Below the pieces are notes generated by a model that was not told the origin of the DNA, did no database searches, and saw nothing but the letters and a program-made list of their open reading frames with translations. A stretch of 43,316 nucleotides of DNA from Nevskia sp. (GTDB taxonomy: Bacteria > Pseudomonadota > Gammaproteobacteria > Nevskiales > Nevskiaceae): positions 1 through 43,316 of the forward strand of contig NZ_JAHFRY010000008.1 of NCBI RefSeq assembly GCF_023266035.1, read 5' to 3'. The position numbers and the translations under genes are program-made. Every line of letters starts with the position of its first letter. Positions within the stretch are counted from its first letter, which is position 1. Positions 28,034-36,528 of the stretch are shown piece after piece.

Positions 28034-28882
28034 TCACTTAGGAACCAGTTTCCGCAGCAGTCGTTCGCTCTCGGCATCTGCCGGATAGAGCGTTTCCACC
28101 CGCAGATCTTCAGCGGTCAGGTCGCGCGGCATGTCGAAGCGAGACAGCATCGCGAACAGACGCAGATCTTGGCCGGCGATGTGGAAATGAGTCGCCAATA
28201 CCGGCGATAGCCGCGCTGAAATATCGACGTTGCGCGCGGCAGTGGCGATGCCGGGATAGGCCATCACGACCTCGCGCAACCACGCCGACGGTGGATGATC
28301 GAGCGCTTCCTGAGATAGCCGCGACAGCAGCGCAGCAACCACTTCATCGGCGTTGACGACATGCGGCAGCAGACCTTCCGGGTGCAGGCTCATCTGGACC
28401 ATGTTGCGTGATCCGGTGCCGCAGACTTTCTGCCACAGCGCATCGGGGCTGGCGTGGCCGCCGACCATACTGACCATCGCGATCATCCGTTCGGTCGCCT
28501 CGTTGGTCATCACCAGATTCCAGGCGCGGTCGATGACCATCGCCGGGAACGGCTCGTGGTGGCGCAGCATCCGGGCCAGCGCTTCGCGCACCGGCGTCAT
28601 GTCCGGCGCTTCGATCGCACGCTGCGGGTAGATCGGCGCGAAGCCGGCCGCGATCAGCCAGTGATTGCGGTCGGCCAGACCCAGGTCCAACGCTTCGGCG
28701 AGGCGCAACAGCATCGCCCGGCTCGGCTGCGATCGGCCGGATTCGAGAAAGCTCAGATGCCGCTGCGACAAGCCGGCCGACAGCGCCAGATCAAGCTGGC
28801 TGCGGCGACGGGTATTGCGCGTGCGGCGCAGCGTGTCGCCGAAACGGGACGAGGCAGCGGACGTCGGATGGATCGCGTTCAT
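28034..28882 (-). CDS. XRE-family transcriptional regulator with MmyB-like ligand-binding domain
   Basis: A 282-residue cytoplasmic DNA-binding protein. Residues about 12-70 form a Cro/C1-type helix-turn-helix (FGDTLRRTRNTRRRSQLDLALSAG, LSQRHLSFLESGRSQPSRAM). The rest (about 95-275) matches the MmyB-like PAS-type sensor domain common in this group, with MVIDRAWNLVMTN and NMVQMSLHPEG. MmyB-like domains have been reported to bind fatty-acid-like ligands; the ligand here is unknown. It is divergent from the small DUF2834 gene across about 118 bp that holds a perfect palindrome, so it may control itself and that gene. There is no sign that it controls the giant genes other than position. Confidence 0.9.
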   Translation of the reverse strand: MNAIHPTSAASSRFGDTLRRTRNTRRRSQLDLALSAGLSQRHLSFLESGRSQPSRAMLLRLAEALDLGLADRNHWLIAAGFAPIYPQRAIEAPDMTPVREALARMLRHHEPFPAMVIDRAWNLVMTNEATERMIAMVSMVGGHASPDALWQKVCGTGSRNMVQMSLHPEGLLPHVVNADEVVAALLSRLSQEALDHPPSAWLREVVMAYPGIATAARNVDISARLSPVLATHFHIAGQDLRLFAMLSRFDMPRDLTAEDLRVETLYPADAESERLLRKLVPK

Positions 28883-28934
28883 GGCAGCGATTGTGGCGAT
28901 GCGCCCACCTCAAAGCGATGACCTGCGAGGTAAT

Positions 28935-28946
28935 TGCAGCGCTGCA
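28935..28946. promoter_or_regulatory. Palindrome between the XRE regulator and DUF2834 gene
   Basis: A perfect 12-bp palindrome TGCAGCGCTGCA, 53 bp before the regulator start and 55 bp before the DUF2834 start. This is suitable placement for an operator of the XRE protein. A looser ACCTC/GAGGT inverted repeat lies beside it. No experimental support. Confidence 0.35.
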
Positions 28947-29000
28947 GCCAGACGCGGATTCTGCGCTCGCCGTCCAAACCCACTCGTCCGGAGATTCGCC

Positions 29001-29315
29001 ATGAACCTGCCCCGCCCCATCCTGTTCGCCATCCTGCTGCCGTTCTCGATCCTGTCCGCCTACGCCTTGAAGGAAGTCGGCTACCTCGGCATCTTCACCG
29101 CCCATTTCCATCCCGCCGGCCTGCAGGTGCTGACCGATCTGGTCATCGCCCTGACCCTGGTCATGGTCTGGATGGTTGGCGATGCCCGCGCCCGCGGCGT
29201 CACCGTCTGGCCGTACATCGTTGCGACTCTGGCGCTCGGCTCGTTCGGCCCGCTGGCTTATCTGCTGGTACGTGGCAGCGCAAGCAACGCCTTGCCGGTG
29301 AAAAGCTGGGCCTGA
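29001..29315 (+). CDS. DUF2834 family small membrane protein
   Basis: 104 residues with three hydrophobic segments (about 7-25, 40-58, 68-90), so an inner-membrane protein. The family pattern is visible: LTDLVIALTLVMVWMVGDARARG followed by WPYIVATLALGSFGPLAYLLVRG. The start ATG 29001 has GGAG 7 nt upstream. An open frame continues far upstream but runs across the divergent promoter region. Function of the family is unknown. It is paired divergently with the XRE regulator and convergent with giant gene 3, only 25 bp from its stop codon. Confidence 0.85.
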   Translation: MNLPRPILFAILLPFSILSAYALKEVGYLGIFTAHFHPAGLQVLTDLVIALTLVMVWMVGDARARGVTVWPYIVATLALGSFGPLAYLLVRGSASNALPVKSWA

Positions 29316-29340
29316 TCTATGCCAGGAGGCGGTCCGGCCA

Positions 29341-32300
29341 CTAAGGCCGGATCGCCGGCAACACGCCAACCTTGGTCAGGAACGCGGCGACATGGTCATC
29401 GTTGTCGCGCGTGGCGTTCGGCACCTCGCTGTAGCTGTGCGTGGCGCCGGCAACGTTGTGGAACTCGCAGACGTTCTGTCCCGCCAGCAAACGGTTGCAG
29501 AGCGAGATCGAGGTCGCTTCCGCCACCGTGACATCGCCGTCGCCGTGGTGAACGATGGTCGGCGGCATGCGCGCATCGAGTTGCAGCTGCGGAGACAGCG
29601 CCTCGGCATTGCTGCCGAAGCGATCCGGCCGGTAGCCGAACGGCTCTGTCGTATCGGAAACCGGGCTGGTCAGCGATACCGCCGCCGGCTGCATCAACGG
29701 CGCAGTCGCGGGATCGGAACCGACCGGCGTCTCGACGATCGCCTCCCACAAGGCGAGATGCCCGCCAGCCGATGAGCCGCTGACGACGATTCGAGTCGGA
29801 TCGACGCCCAGTTCCGCTGCATGGTCCTGAACCCAGCGCAGCGCCGCCCGGCCGTCGGATACCGATTCCAGCGGCGTGGTGCCGAAGCGCTGGTTGGTGC
29901 GGTAATCCATCGCGATGCCGACCATGCCCTGGCCTCGGGCCCAGATCATCCGGTTGCTGTTCGGCTCGCCGCTGACCCAGCCGCCACCGAAGAAATGGAT
30001 GAAGGCCGGGCGTCGGTCCGAGGAGCGCCAAGTCGTGGGCTTGTACACAAAGGCCCTTAATGGCACTGCCGGAAGACCGGTGTTGCTGTAGATGAAAGTC
30101 TCGGCACCGTTGAGCGCCGCCGGCGTGTTCTTGACCGCATCCGACGTGGTCGTGGCGTTCATCGACGTACTGGTGTTGCCGACCTTGATCGTCGCGCTGG
30201 TGGTGGTGTCGAACGCCGACGACAGGACCAAGTTCACGGTCAGCTTGTCGCCGTTCGCGGCGGTACCCGCGGCTGCTGTGTAAGGCCGGCCATTGAGGCT
30301 GTAGGTACCGCCGGTGATCGAGATCGGAACCGGCGCCTGGATATTGCTCAAGGTCACCGTGTCGCTGGTCGCGACCGTGCCCGGCAGCGAGTAGGTCAGC
30401 GAGATCGGATTGCCGGGCGACAGCGCCCGCTTCAGCTTGAACGGCGTGGGATGAATCGAGGGGCTGGGCTTGGTGGTGACCGTGAAGCTGCCGTTGACGC
30501 CGCCTATGGTCAGCGTCGCCGAGGCACTGGCGCCAGGATTGCCGGACGCCGTCACCTGCATCCTGACCACGTCTCCGGCGAGCACCGTCCGCGTCGTCGT
30601 CGTGAATGCGCCGCCATTGATGCTGTAGCTGCCGCCGGAAACGGAAATCGCCGTGGCTCGGCTGTTGCCGATCACCGAAATCTCGGCACTGGTCTGCTCG
30701 CTGCGCGGCTCCACGTCCGTCAGCGAAACGAATCCAAACGGATCGGGAATGATGTCGGACGGGGCGTCGGCACTGAGGCGGTAGGCGCTGCTGATGCGGC
30801 CGACGGTGAGCGTCACCGTCGCGCTGTTGCCGACGGTGGCTGGTGCGATCACCTGAACCGCCAGCCGGTCGCCGTTGTTGACGGTGCCGGCAGCGTCCGT
30901 GAACGGCGCGCCATTGCGGCTGTAAGTGCCACCGGTGACCGAGACCGGCGCCGCCGCATTGATGCCGCTGATCACCACCGTATCGCTGTTCTGCGCCAGG
31001 GCCGGGAAGCCGGTGGCAGGGCCGCTCAGCGTGAACGAATCCGGCGTCGTATCGAGATTGCCGGTCGAGACGCTGAAGTCGGCGCTGATGCCGCCGATGG
31101 TCAGGCGAGCGGTGTTGACGGCGCCATTGACCGTTGGCGCCACGACTCGCAGCTGCACCCGATCGCCGCTGAGCACAGCACCCGGATCGGTGGTGTAGCG
31201 CCCACCGTTGATGCTGTAGCGCCCCCCCGTGATCGAGACCGGCGCCGCGGCATTGATGCCGCTGACGGTGATCGTGTTGCTGGTCTGCTCGCTGCCAGGG
31301 GCGGCGCCCGAGATCGCGGCGAAACTGAACGGATCCGGTGTCGTATCCACGCCCTGGGTGGTCACTGCATAACTGCCGCTGACGCCGCCGATGGTCAGCG
31401 TCGCCGTGGTTGTGGTCGCTGCGCTGCTTGACGCCGTCTGCCGCAGGCGCAGGCTCTGGCCGGAAACGACGCTGCCGTTGCTGGTCGTGAACGGCCCGCC
31501 GTCGATGCTGTAGCTGCCGCCGACCACCGAAACCGGGCTGGCGGCGTTGATGCCGGCCACGGTGATGGCGGCGCTGGTCTGCACGCTGCCGGGTGCCGCG
31601 TCCCTGGTTGGCGCGAAGCTGAAGCTGTCCGGCACCGGGTCGACGGCGGCACCGCCGTCGTCATTGACGACGGTGATCAGCGCCTGGCCACGGCCCAGCA
31701 AGGCACCGCCGCCCGGGCTGCTCAGGTTGATGAAAAAGGTCTCGTCAGCTTCGACGGCGGTATCGCCACGGACAACGATGCCGAGGTTCTTGCTGGTTTC
31801 CCCGGCCGCGAAGCTCAAGGTCTGCGAAACGCTGTTGTAGTCCGATCCGCTGACCGCCGCGCCGTTGGCACTGGTCACCTTGACCGTCACCTTCTTGCTC
31901 GCTGCCGGGCTCAGCGTCACCGGAACCACCAGCGTCGTGGTGCCGGTATTGCCTTCGACGATCGAGGCATCGGCGATCGACAGCGTCGGGCCGAGCGTAG
32001 TCACCCGATAGTCGGCGCTGACGCCACCGATGGTCAGGGTTGCCGTGGTCGTGCGGTTGCCGCTGGTCGCGGCCGTCTGCCGCAACCGCACGGTCTGGCC
32101 GGCGGTGACGGTCTGCTTGCTGGTCGTATAGCTGCCGTTGTTGATGCTGAAGCTGCCGCCGGCCACGGAGATCGGGCTGGCGGCATTGATGCCGGAGACG
32201 GTGATCGCTTCGCTGGTCTGCACGCTGCCGGGTTCGGCCCCGGTCACAGCCGGGAAACTGAAGCTGTCCGGCGTGGTGTCGATCGCCGCGCCATCATCAT

Positions 32301-33912
32301 TGACGATGGTGCCGGTCGCCCGACCTCGGCCGATCGTGGCGCCGCCGTTGGCGCTGCCGAGATCGACGAAGAAGGTTTCGTCGGGTTCGGCCACGGTATC
32401 GCCGCGAATCTTGAAGGACACCACTTTCGAGGTTTCGCCCGGCGAGAAGCTCAGGCTGGGGCCGCCGCCGTCATAGTCCGAACCGCTCTTCGCCGTGCCG
32501 TTGGCGGTCTCGGCACGAACCGTCACCCGCGAGCTGGCCGCCGGGCTGAGCGTCACCGTGAAGATCAGGGTCTTGGTGCCGCTGTTGCCTTCGGTGATCG
32601 AGGCATCGGCGATGCTGAATGTCGGTGTCGCTACCGCCTCAGTCTGGGCCGGAGTCTTGCCGGTCGCAGCATCGGCGGCGACGTCGTGACTGGAGCTGGG
32701 CTCAGCGGTGACGACGCTGAACACTGCAAGCTGGCCATCGATATCGAGGTAACTGCGAGCAAGCCGCGCAGCCGCCACCGTCCGCAAGCGCACCGCATCG
32801 CCAGGCTGGACCCTGCCGCTCTGCGCCGTAAAAGCCTGGCCGTTGATGCTGTAGCTACCGTTGGTCACGGCGATAGTCGATGGCCCGACCAGCTTGCCGA
32901 GGGTGACTGCGCGCGAGGTCTGAGTACTGCCAGCCTTGGCGCTAATGACACTGCCGAAATCGTAGGCTGCCCGGCTGATCGTGCAACCCGAGGGCAGCCG
33001 GCCCGATGCGCGGTCTTCCGCCGGCCAGCTCAGGCTGTCGTAAGGACACAGATATTCGATCTCGGTGACCACCGTCTTCCAGCCGCTCTCCGGTTGCAGC
33101 AGCACGATCGAACTGCGGTTGGTCGCGGACAGCCGATCGCTGCGGACATTGAGCAGCGCAGCTTCGGTCGACAACGGATCGCGGATCACCAGCAGGCCGC
33201 GGCCGCGGCCGTCATCGGCGGCGAACCAGCGACCGTTCCAGTCGCTCTGTTCGCAGTCGTAGCTGCAGGTCCGGGCATCGACTGGATTGACGGCGGTGTT
33301 CGCCGCGTTCGGCACCAGCACGGTACGGTAGACGTTCAGCGGCAGCGCCGGCACATAGGCGCGCAGGCCGCGGCCGCTGAACATCGGCGTGGCGCCGGTG
33401 AACTGGAAGCTGCGCATGATCCGCAGCATGTCGCCCTTGCCAGTAACGCCGGGGAAAGTGCGGTAATCGGTCTGCGCAGTGACATCCGAACTGCCCGGAC
33501 AACCCGCTGTCGAGCCGATCGAGCGCAGGCTGCTGCCGCTGGTATCGCTCACTGTGGCAATGGCGCCTGGCCCTATCGCCAGCGGTGCCGTACCTTCCGG
33601 CTCGCCGTAGGCCTGACCGAAAAACAGCCGGGCATCACCGCAGGCGCGGCCACTGTTGGCGACGAAGTCGGCGATCGTTACGCCGGTGCTGTCGACCCAC
33701 TGCAGCCGGTCCAGACGATCGGCGTTGCCGGCCGGCAGTCCGCCCGATGAATCGCCGAATTCGGCTTCGAGATTCGATCCCGACAGCAGGTGGCCGTTAC
33801 CGGCTTCGGCGTCCGAAACCAGCCCGCCAGCCATCAGAACGACTACACAAGCGGTAGGCACCCGCCATCTGGCGACCAGTCGCCCCCTCGCCTTTCGGCT
33901 TGTCGCTGCCAT
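29341..33912 (-). CDS. Giant exported repeat protein 3 with C-terminal esterase-like domain
   Basis: 1523 residues from ATG 33912, which has AGGGAG (33921-33926) 8 nt upstream. A Sec signal (about 1-38, VPTACVVVLMAGGLVSDAEA) is followed by the same unrecognised domain as in giant 1 (about 40-320: LLSGSNLEAEFGDSS, ACGDARLFFGQAYGEPEG, YDCEQSDWNGRWF). Next come a degenerate repeat, Calx-beta, one repeat, a second Calx-beta, five more beta-sandwich repeats, and the alpha/beta-hydrolase (from about 1260). The hydrolase carries FFGGGW, GSSAGG (Ser1381), HHGDGDV, ATHSY and a cysteine pair. It is the shortest of the three and close to giant 1 at both ends, as if giant 1 had gained repeats or this one lost them. 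It lies downstream of the DcaP-like porin on the same strand but 353 bp away, so is likely transcribed separately. Confidence 0.85.
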   Translation of the reverse strand: MAATSRKARGRLVARWRVPTACVVVLMAGGLVSDAEAGNGHLLSGSNLEAEFGDSSGGLPAGNADRLDRLQWVDSTGVTIADFVANSGRACGDARLFFGQAYGEPEGTAPLAIGPGAIATVSDTSGSSLRSIGSTAGCPGSSDVTAQTDYRTFPGVTGKGDMLRIMRSFQFTGATPMFSGRGLRAYVPALPLNVYRTVLVPNAANTAVNPVDARTCSYDCEQSDWNGRWFAADDGRGRGLLVIRDPLSTEAALLNVRSDRLSATNRSSIVLLQPESGWKTVVTEIEYLCPYDSLSWPAEDRASGRLPSGCTISRAAYDFGSVISAKAGSTQTSRAVTLGKLVGPSTIAVTNGSYSINGQAFTAQSGRVQPGDAVRLRTVAAARLARSYLDIDGQLAVFSVVTAEPSSSHDVAADAATGKTPAQTEAVATPTFSIADASITEGNSGTKTLIFTVTLSPAASSRVTVRAETANGTAKSGSDYDGGGPSLSFSPGETSKVVSFKIRGDTVAEPDETFFVDLGSANGGATIGRGRATGTIVNDDGAAIDTTPDSFSFPAVTGAEPGSVQTSEAITVSGINAASPISVAGGSFSINNGSYTTSKQTVTAGQTVRLRQTAATSGNRTTTATLTIGGVSADYRVTTLGPTLSIADASIVEGNTGTTTLVVPVTLSPAASKKVTVKVTSANGAAVSGSDYNSVSQTLSFAAGETSKNLGIVVRGDTAVEADETFFINLSSPGGGALLGRGQALITVVNDDGGAAVDPVPDSFSFAPTRDAAPGSVQTSAAITVAGINAASPVSVVGGSYSIDGGPFTTSNGSVVSGQSLRLRQTASSSAATTTTATLTIGGVSGSYAVTTQGVDTTPDPFSFAAISGAAPGSEQTSNTITVSGINAAAPVSITGGRYSINGGRYTTDPGAVLSGDRVQLRVVAPTVNGAVNTARLTIGGISADFSVSTGNLDTTPDSFTLSGPATGFPALAQNSDTVVISGINAAAPVSVTGGTYSRNGAPFTDAAGTVNNGDRLAVQVIAPATVGNSATVTLTVGRISSAYRLSADAPSDIIPDPFGFVSLTDVEPRSEQTSAEISVIGNSRATAISVSGGSYSINGGAFTTTTRTVLAGDVVRMQVTASGNPGASASATLTIGGVNGSFTVTTKPSPSIHPTPFKLKRALSPGNPISLTYSLPGTVATSDTVTLSNIQAPVPISITGGTYSLNGRPYTAAAGTAANGDKLTVNLVLSSAFDTTTSATIKVGNTSTSMNATTTSDAVKNTPAALNGAETFIYSNTGLPAVPLRAFVYKPTTWRSSDRRPAFIHFFGGGWVSGEPNSNRMIWARGQGMVGIAMDYRTNQRFGTTPLESVSDGRAALRWVQDHAAELGVDPTRIVVSGSSAGGHLALWEAIVETPVGSDPATAPLMQPAAVSLTSPVSDTTEPFGYRPDRFGSNAEALSPQLQLDARMPPTIVHHGDGDVTVAEATSISLCNRLLAGQNVCEFHNVAGATHSYSEVPNATRDNDDHVAAFLTKVGVLPAIRP

Positions 33913-34265
33913 CGATACCACTCCCTAACCCGCCCCTTCGAGCATTGCGGCGTCTTGCGCGCCGCGATTGCCTTGAAGTCCCCCGAATCCGAACTGCTCG
34001 GTGCCCCATGCCGGCGACTCCGTACCGGCTCCCCGCAGCGCCGCCGTGGCAGCACTGCTTGTAGTTAGGGAAGAGTCGCCTGTTTCAGGAACATAAACAT
34101 TCCCGATGGGCAACAATCGCCCGCCGATTCTGTTGGCCGTATCACTGCAAGCTGGAATGCGGCGGCACAGACCGGCCGCGGGCGAATCGGAAACAAGGGA
34201 ATGCCACCGTGATGCCAGGGTTCAGGGGGCTGGCTTGCTGGCAGCGATAAGCCAGGTGCAAAGCC
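33913..34265. other. Leader region of giant gene 3 / porin downstream region
   Basis: About 350 bp without a credible gene. It holds the ribosome-binding site of giant 3 at 33921-33926 and a 7-bp inverted repeat CTGGCTT/AAGCCAG (34230-34236, 34249-34255) just after the porin stop codon, without a T-tract. A promoter for giant 3 is expected here, but I could not place one convincingly. Confidence 0.45.
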
Positions 34266-35660
34266 TCAGAAGTTGTACCGCGCCGAAAACTGCAGGCGGC
34301 TCAGGTCGCCAGACAGATTGCCGACAGTGTCACGCCGCGCGTAACGGTATTCGGCGCCGAAGGTGATCTTCGGGATCGGCGAATACAGCAGGTTGGCGGT
34401 GACGCTGCGGACGTTGCGGGAAACGCCGGGGCCGAAGATCGAGCCTTCGTCGATCTGCCCGGTGTTGGCGTGCAGGGCGGACAGCGCCAGGTTCGAGCGC
34501 CATTGTTCGTTCCAGGGGTGACGCCAGGCGACGAAGCCGTTGTAGACCTCGACGGTGCGCAACTTGCCGCTGGCGTCGACCACGGCATCGCCGACCGTGT
34601 TCAGCGCCAGGTAGCGGCCGAAGCCGTCGCCGCCGCTGAAGGTGAAACGCAGATCGTCGTGGCCCCAGAGCGGAATCTTGCCGGCGAAGCTCAGGCCGTA
34701 GCCGACCGAGGTGTCGTTGCCACCGACCACGGTGCCGCGATCGGCGATCTGGCGGACCACGCCGGACAAGGTGTAGTCGCCCCAGGCCGCCGTCTTCAGC
34801 GTGTAGCGCCAGACCAGGTCCGGCACCGTGTTGTCGTCGGTCACCGTGAAGGCATTGCCGCCGAGGGTGGCGACTGTCGATTCGCTGTTTTCGAGCGCGA
34901 TGGCCAGCGGGCCATAGGTGTAACGGATCATCGGCTGACGCGAGAACACCGTGCCTTCGGATGGCCAGTTGACCAGATCGACGATGTCCGGCAGCGCCAC
35001 CATGTTCTGCAAGGTGGACCAGTCCTGGCCGATGCGGAAGTTGTCGAAATCCAGATAGCCGAGGCGGAACGCCGGGTTGTACGGATTGGTCACCGCTTCG
35101 TTCGGCGCCCCGGCGATGCCCTGGCCGAGCTGGCCGCTGATGAAATCGAACTCGGCATTGATTGCCACCTTGTGGCCGTACATCAGGCCCGAGCCGCGCA
35201 GGTACAGCCGGGTTTCCTTGGCGTGCAGATCGGTATAGGTGCGGGCGTTCTCGGCGCCGGTCGCGGCTACCGGAATCGAGTTCGGGATGTAGGCATCGCG
35301 GCCCAGGCTCTGCGCCACCGCGCCATCGCTGTAGCGGGAAGTGATGAAGTCGCTCTTGATGTAGCCGCCCCAGGCCAGCTTGAAGTCGCCGCCATTGGTG
35401 ACGGCGGCCGGCGCTGGTACTGGTGCTGCCGCAGCAACGACTGGCGCAACAGCTGCGACGGCTGCCGGCGCGGCGACCTCGGCCGCAGGCTGCGCCGCCT
35501 TGGCGGAGAGCTGCTGTTCCAGCGCCTCGATGCGCCGCTTCAGATCCTGGATCACTGCGGCGGTGTCTTCATCCACCGGGGCGGCGAACACAGGCAGCGT
35601 CGCCATGCCGAATCCGGCGGCGCACAGGGCGGCGGCAAAGCGGCTGCGGGCAGGCATCAT
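34266..35660 (-). CDS. DcaP-like outer-membrane porin
   Basis: About 464 residues from ATG 35660, which has AGGAG 7 nt upstream; upstream in-frame ATGs lack a site. The signal peptide (about 1-28) is followed by a coiled-coil stretch (IQDLKRRIEALEQQLSAK), an Ala/Pro-rich linker, and then an aromatic-rich beta-barrel (WGGYIKSDF..., RLYLRGSG, GYLDFDNFRIGQDWSTLQN) ending in Phe (SARYNF), as outer-membrane proteins do. DcaP of Acinetobacter forms trimers with an N-terminal coiled coil and takes up dicarboxylic acids and other anionic compounds. Being divergent from crbR next to an acetate uptake module suggests an organic-acid or acetate entry role. Substrate specificity is inferred. Confidence 0.88.
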   Translation of the reverse strand: MMPARSRFAAALCAAGFGMATLPVFAAPVDEDTAAVIQDLKRRIEALEQQLSAKAAQPAAEVAAPAAVAAVAPVVAAAAPVPAPAAVTNGGDFKLAWGGYIKSDFITSRYSDGAVAQSLGRDAYIPNSIPVAATGAENARTYTDLHAKETRLYLRGSGLMYGHKVAINAEFDFISGQLGQGIAGAPNEAVTNPYNPAFRLGYLDFDNFRIGQDWSTLQNMVALPDIVDLVNWPSEGTVFSRQPMIRYTYGPLAIALENSESTVATLGGNAFTVTDDNTVPDLVWRYTLKTAAWGDYTLSGVVRQIADRGTVVGGNDTSVGYGLSFAGKIPLWGHDDLRFTFSGGDGFGRYLALNTVGDAVVDASGKLRTVEVYNGFVAWRHPWNEQWRSNLALSALHANTGQIDEGSIFGPGVSRNVRSVTANLLYSPIPKITFGAEYRYARRDTVGNLSGDLSRLQFSARYNF

Positions 35661-35762
35661 CTCCTCACTCCTCGTCATCGTTCGTTGCCCGGACAGGTGA
35701 TCCGGGAGCGGCATCGAAGGCCGCAGACGCAGAGTGGCGATCAGAGGAAGGCGCGACCATTC

Positions 35763-35792
35763 ACCTTAGGTCGTATCGCGACCAAGGTCGTA
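35763..35792. promoter_or_regulatory. Two candidate CrbR-binding sites between porin and crbR
   Basis: Site one ends in TAGGTCGTA (35763-35775) and site two reads GACCAAGGTCGTA (35780-35792). They are direct repeats 17 bp apart. The same motif recurs twice at 40117-40162 in the crbS/yjcH region. They lie about 100-130 bp upstream of the porin start and 44-73 bp upstream of crbR. Confidence 0.5.
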
Positions 35793-35835
35793 GGGTGTTG
35801 CAATGCCCGTACTGAATGCGCTGCCCGAGGCCGCC

Positions 35836-36528
35836 ATGTATCGCTTGCTCATCGCTGATGACCATCCGCTGTTCCGCGCCGCGCTGACCGCCGCCGTGGC
35901 CGATGCCGTGCCCGAAGCGATCGTCGAAGCCACCGCGTCGCTGATCGAACTGCTGGCCAAGCTCGATGCCCAGCCGGATTGCGATCTGGTGCTGCTCGAT
36001 CTGCGGATGCCCGGCAGCAGCGGCTTTTCCTCGCTGATCCAGCTGCGCGGCCTGCGCCCGGACCTGCCGGTGGCGATCGTCTCCGGCGAGGAAAACCCGC
36101 TGGTGATCCGCCGCGCGATCGATTTCGGCGCCTGCGGCTACATCCCGAAATCGGCGTCGCTGGCCGTCATCGGTGTAGCCGTGCGGGCGATGCTCGATGG
36201 CAACGAATGGCTGCCGGAAGGCCTGGCCGATGGCGTCGATCAGGATGCCGCCGAACAGGCGCTGACCCGGCAGATCGCCACGCTGACGCCGCAGCAGTTC
36301 AAGGTGCTGATGGCACTCGCCGATGGCCGCCTGAACAAGCAGATCGGCTACGAGCTGAGCATCACCGAAGCGACCGTGAAGGCCCATGTCACCGCCGTGC
36401 TGCGCAAGCTCGGCTTGTATCGGCGCACCCAGGCGGCGCTGCTGGCAAGACGCCTGCTCGATGCCAGCGCCGGCAGCCTGACGCCGCCGATGGACGAGCT
36501 TCAGTCCGACGTTGCCGACGAAGACTAA
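35836..36528 (+). CDS. crbR: LuxR/NarL-family response regulator, CrbR-like
   Basis: A 230-residue cytoplasmic transcription activator. The receiver domain (about 1-115) has the acidic pair in LIADDHPLF, the phosphoacceptor Asp55 in LLDLRMPG, and the Lys in YIPKSAS. The LuxR-type helix-turn-helix is at about 160-215 (LTPQQFKVLMALADG, NKQIGYELSITEATVKAHVTAVLRKLGLYRRTQA). ATG 35836 is preferred because GAGG lies 5 nt upstream and it puts Asp55 at the usual position; ATG 35803 would add 11 residues. In Vibrio cholerae CrbR, partnered by CrbS, activates acs. Adjacency to an SLC5-type kinase and the actP/acs genes makes the same role likely here. Its stop overlaps that of crbS by 4 bp in convergent orientation. 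Confidence 0.88.
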   Translation: MYRLLIADDHPLFRAALTAAVADAVPEAIVEATASLIELLAKLDAQPDCDLVLLDLRMPGSSGFSSLIQLRGLRPDLPVAIVSGEENPLVIRRAIDFGACGYIPKSASLAVIGVAVRAMLDGNEWLPEGLADGVDQDAAEQALTRQIATLTPQQFKVLMALADGRLNKQIGYELSITEATVKAHVTAVLRKLGLYRRTQAALLARRLLDASAGSLTPPMDELQSDVADED

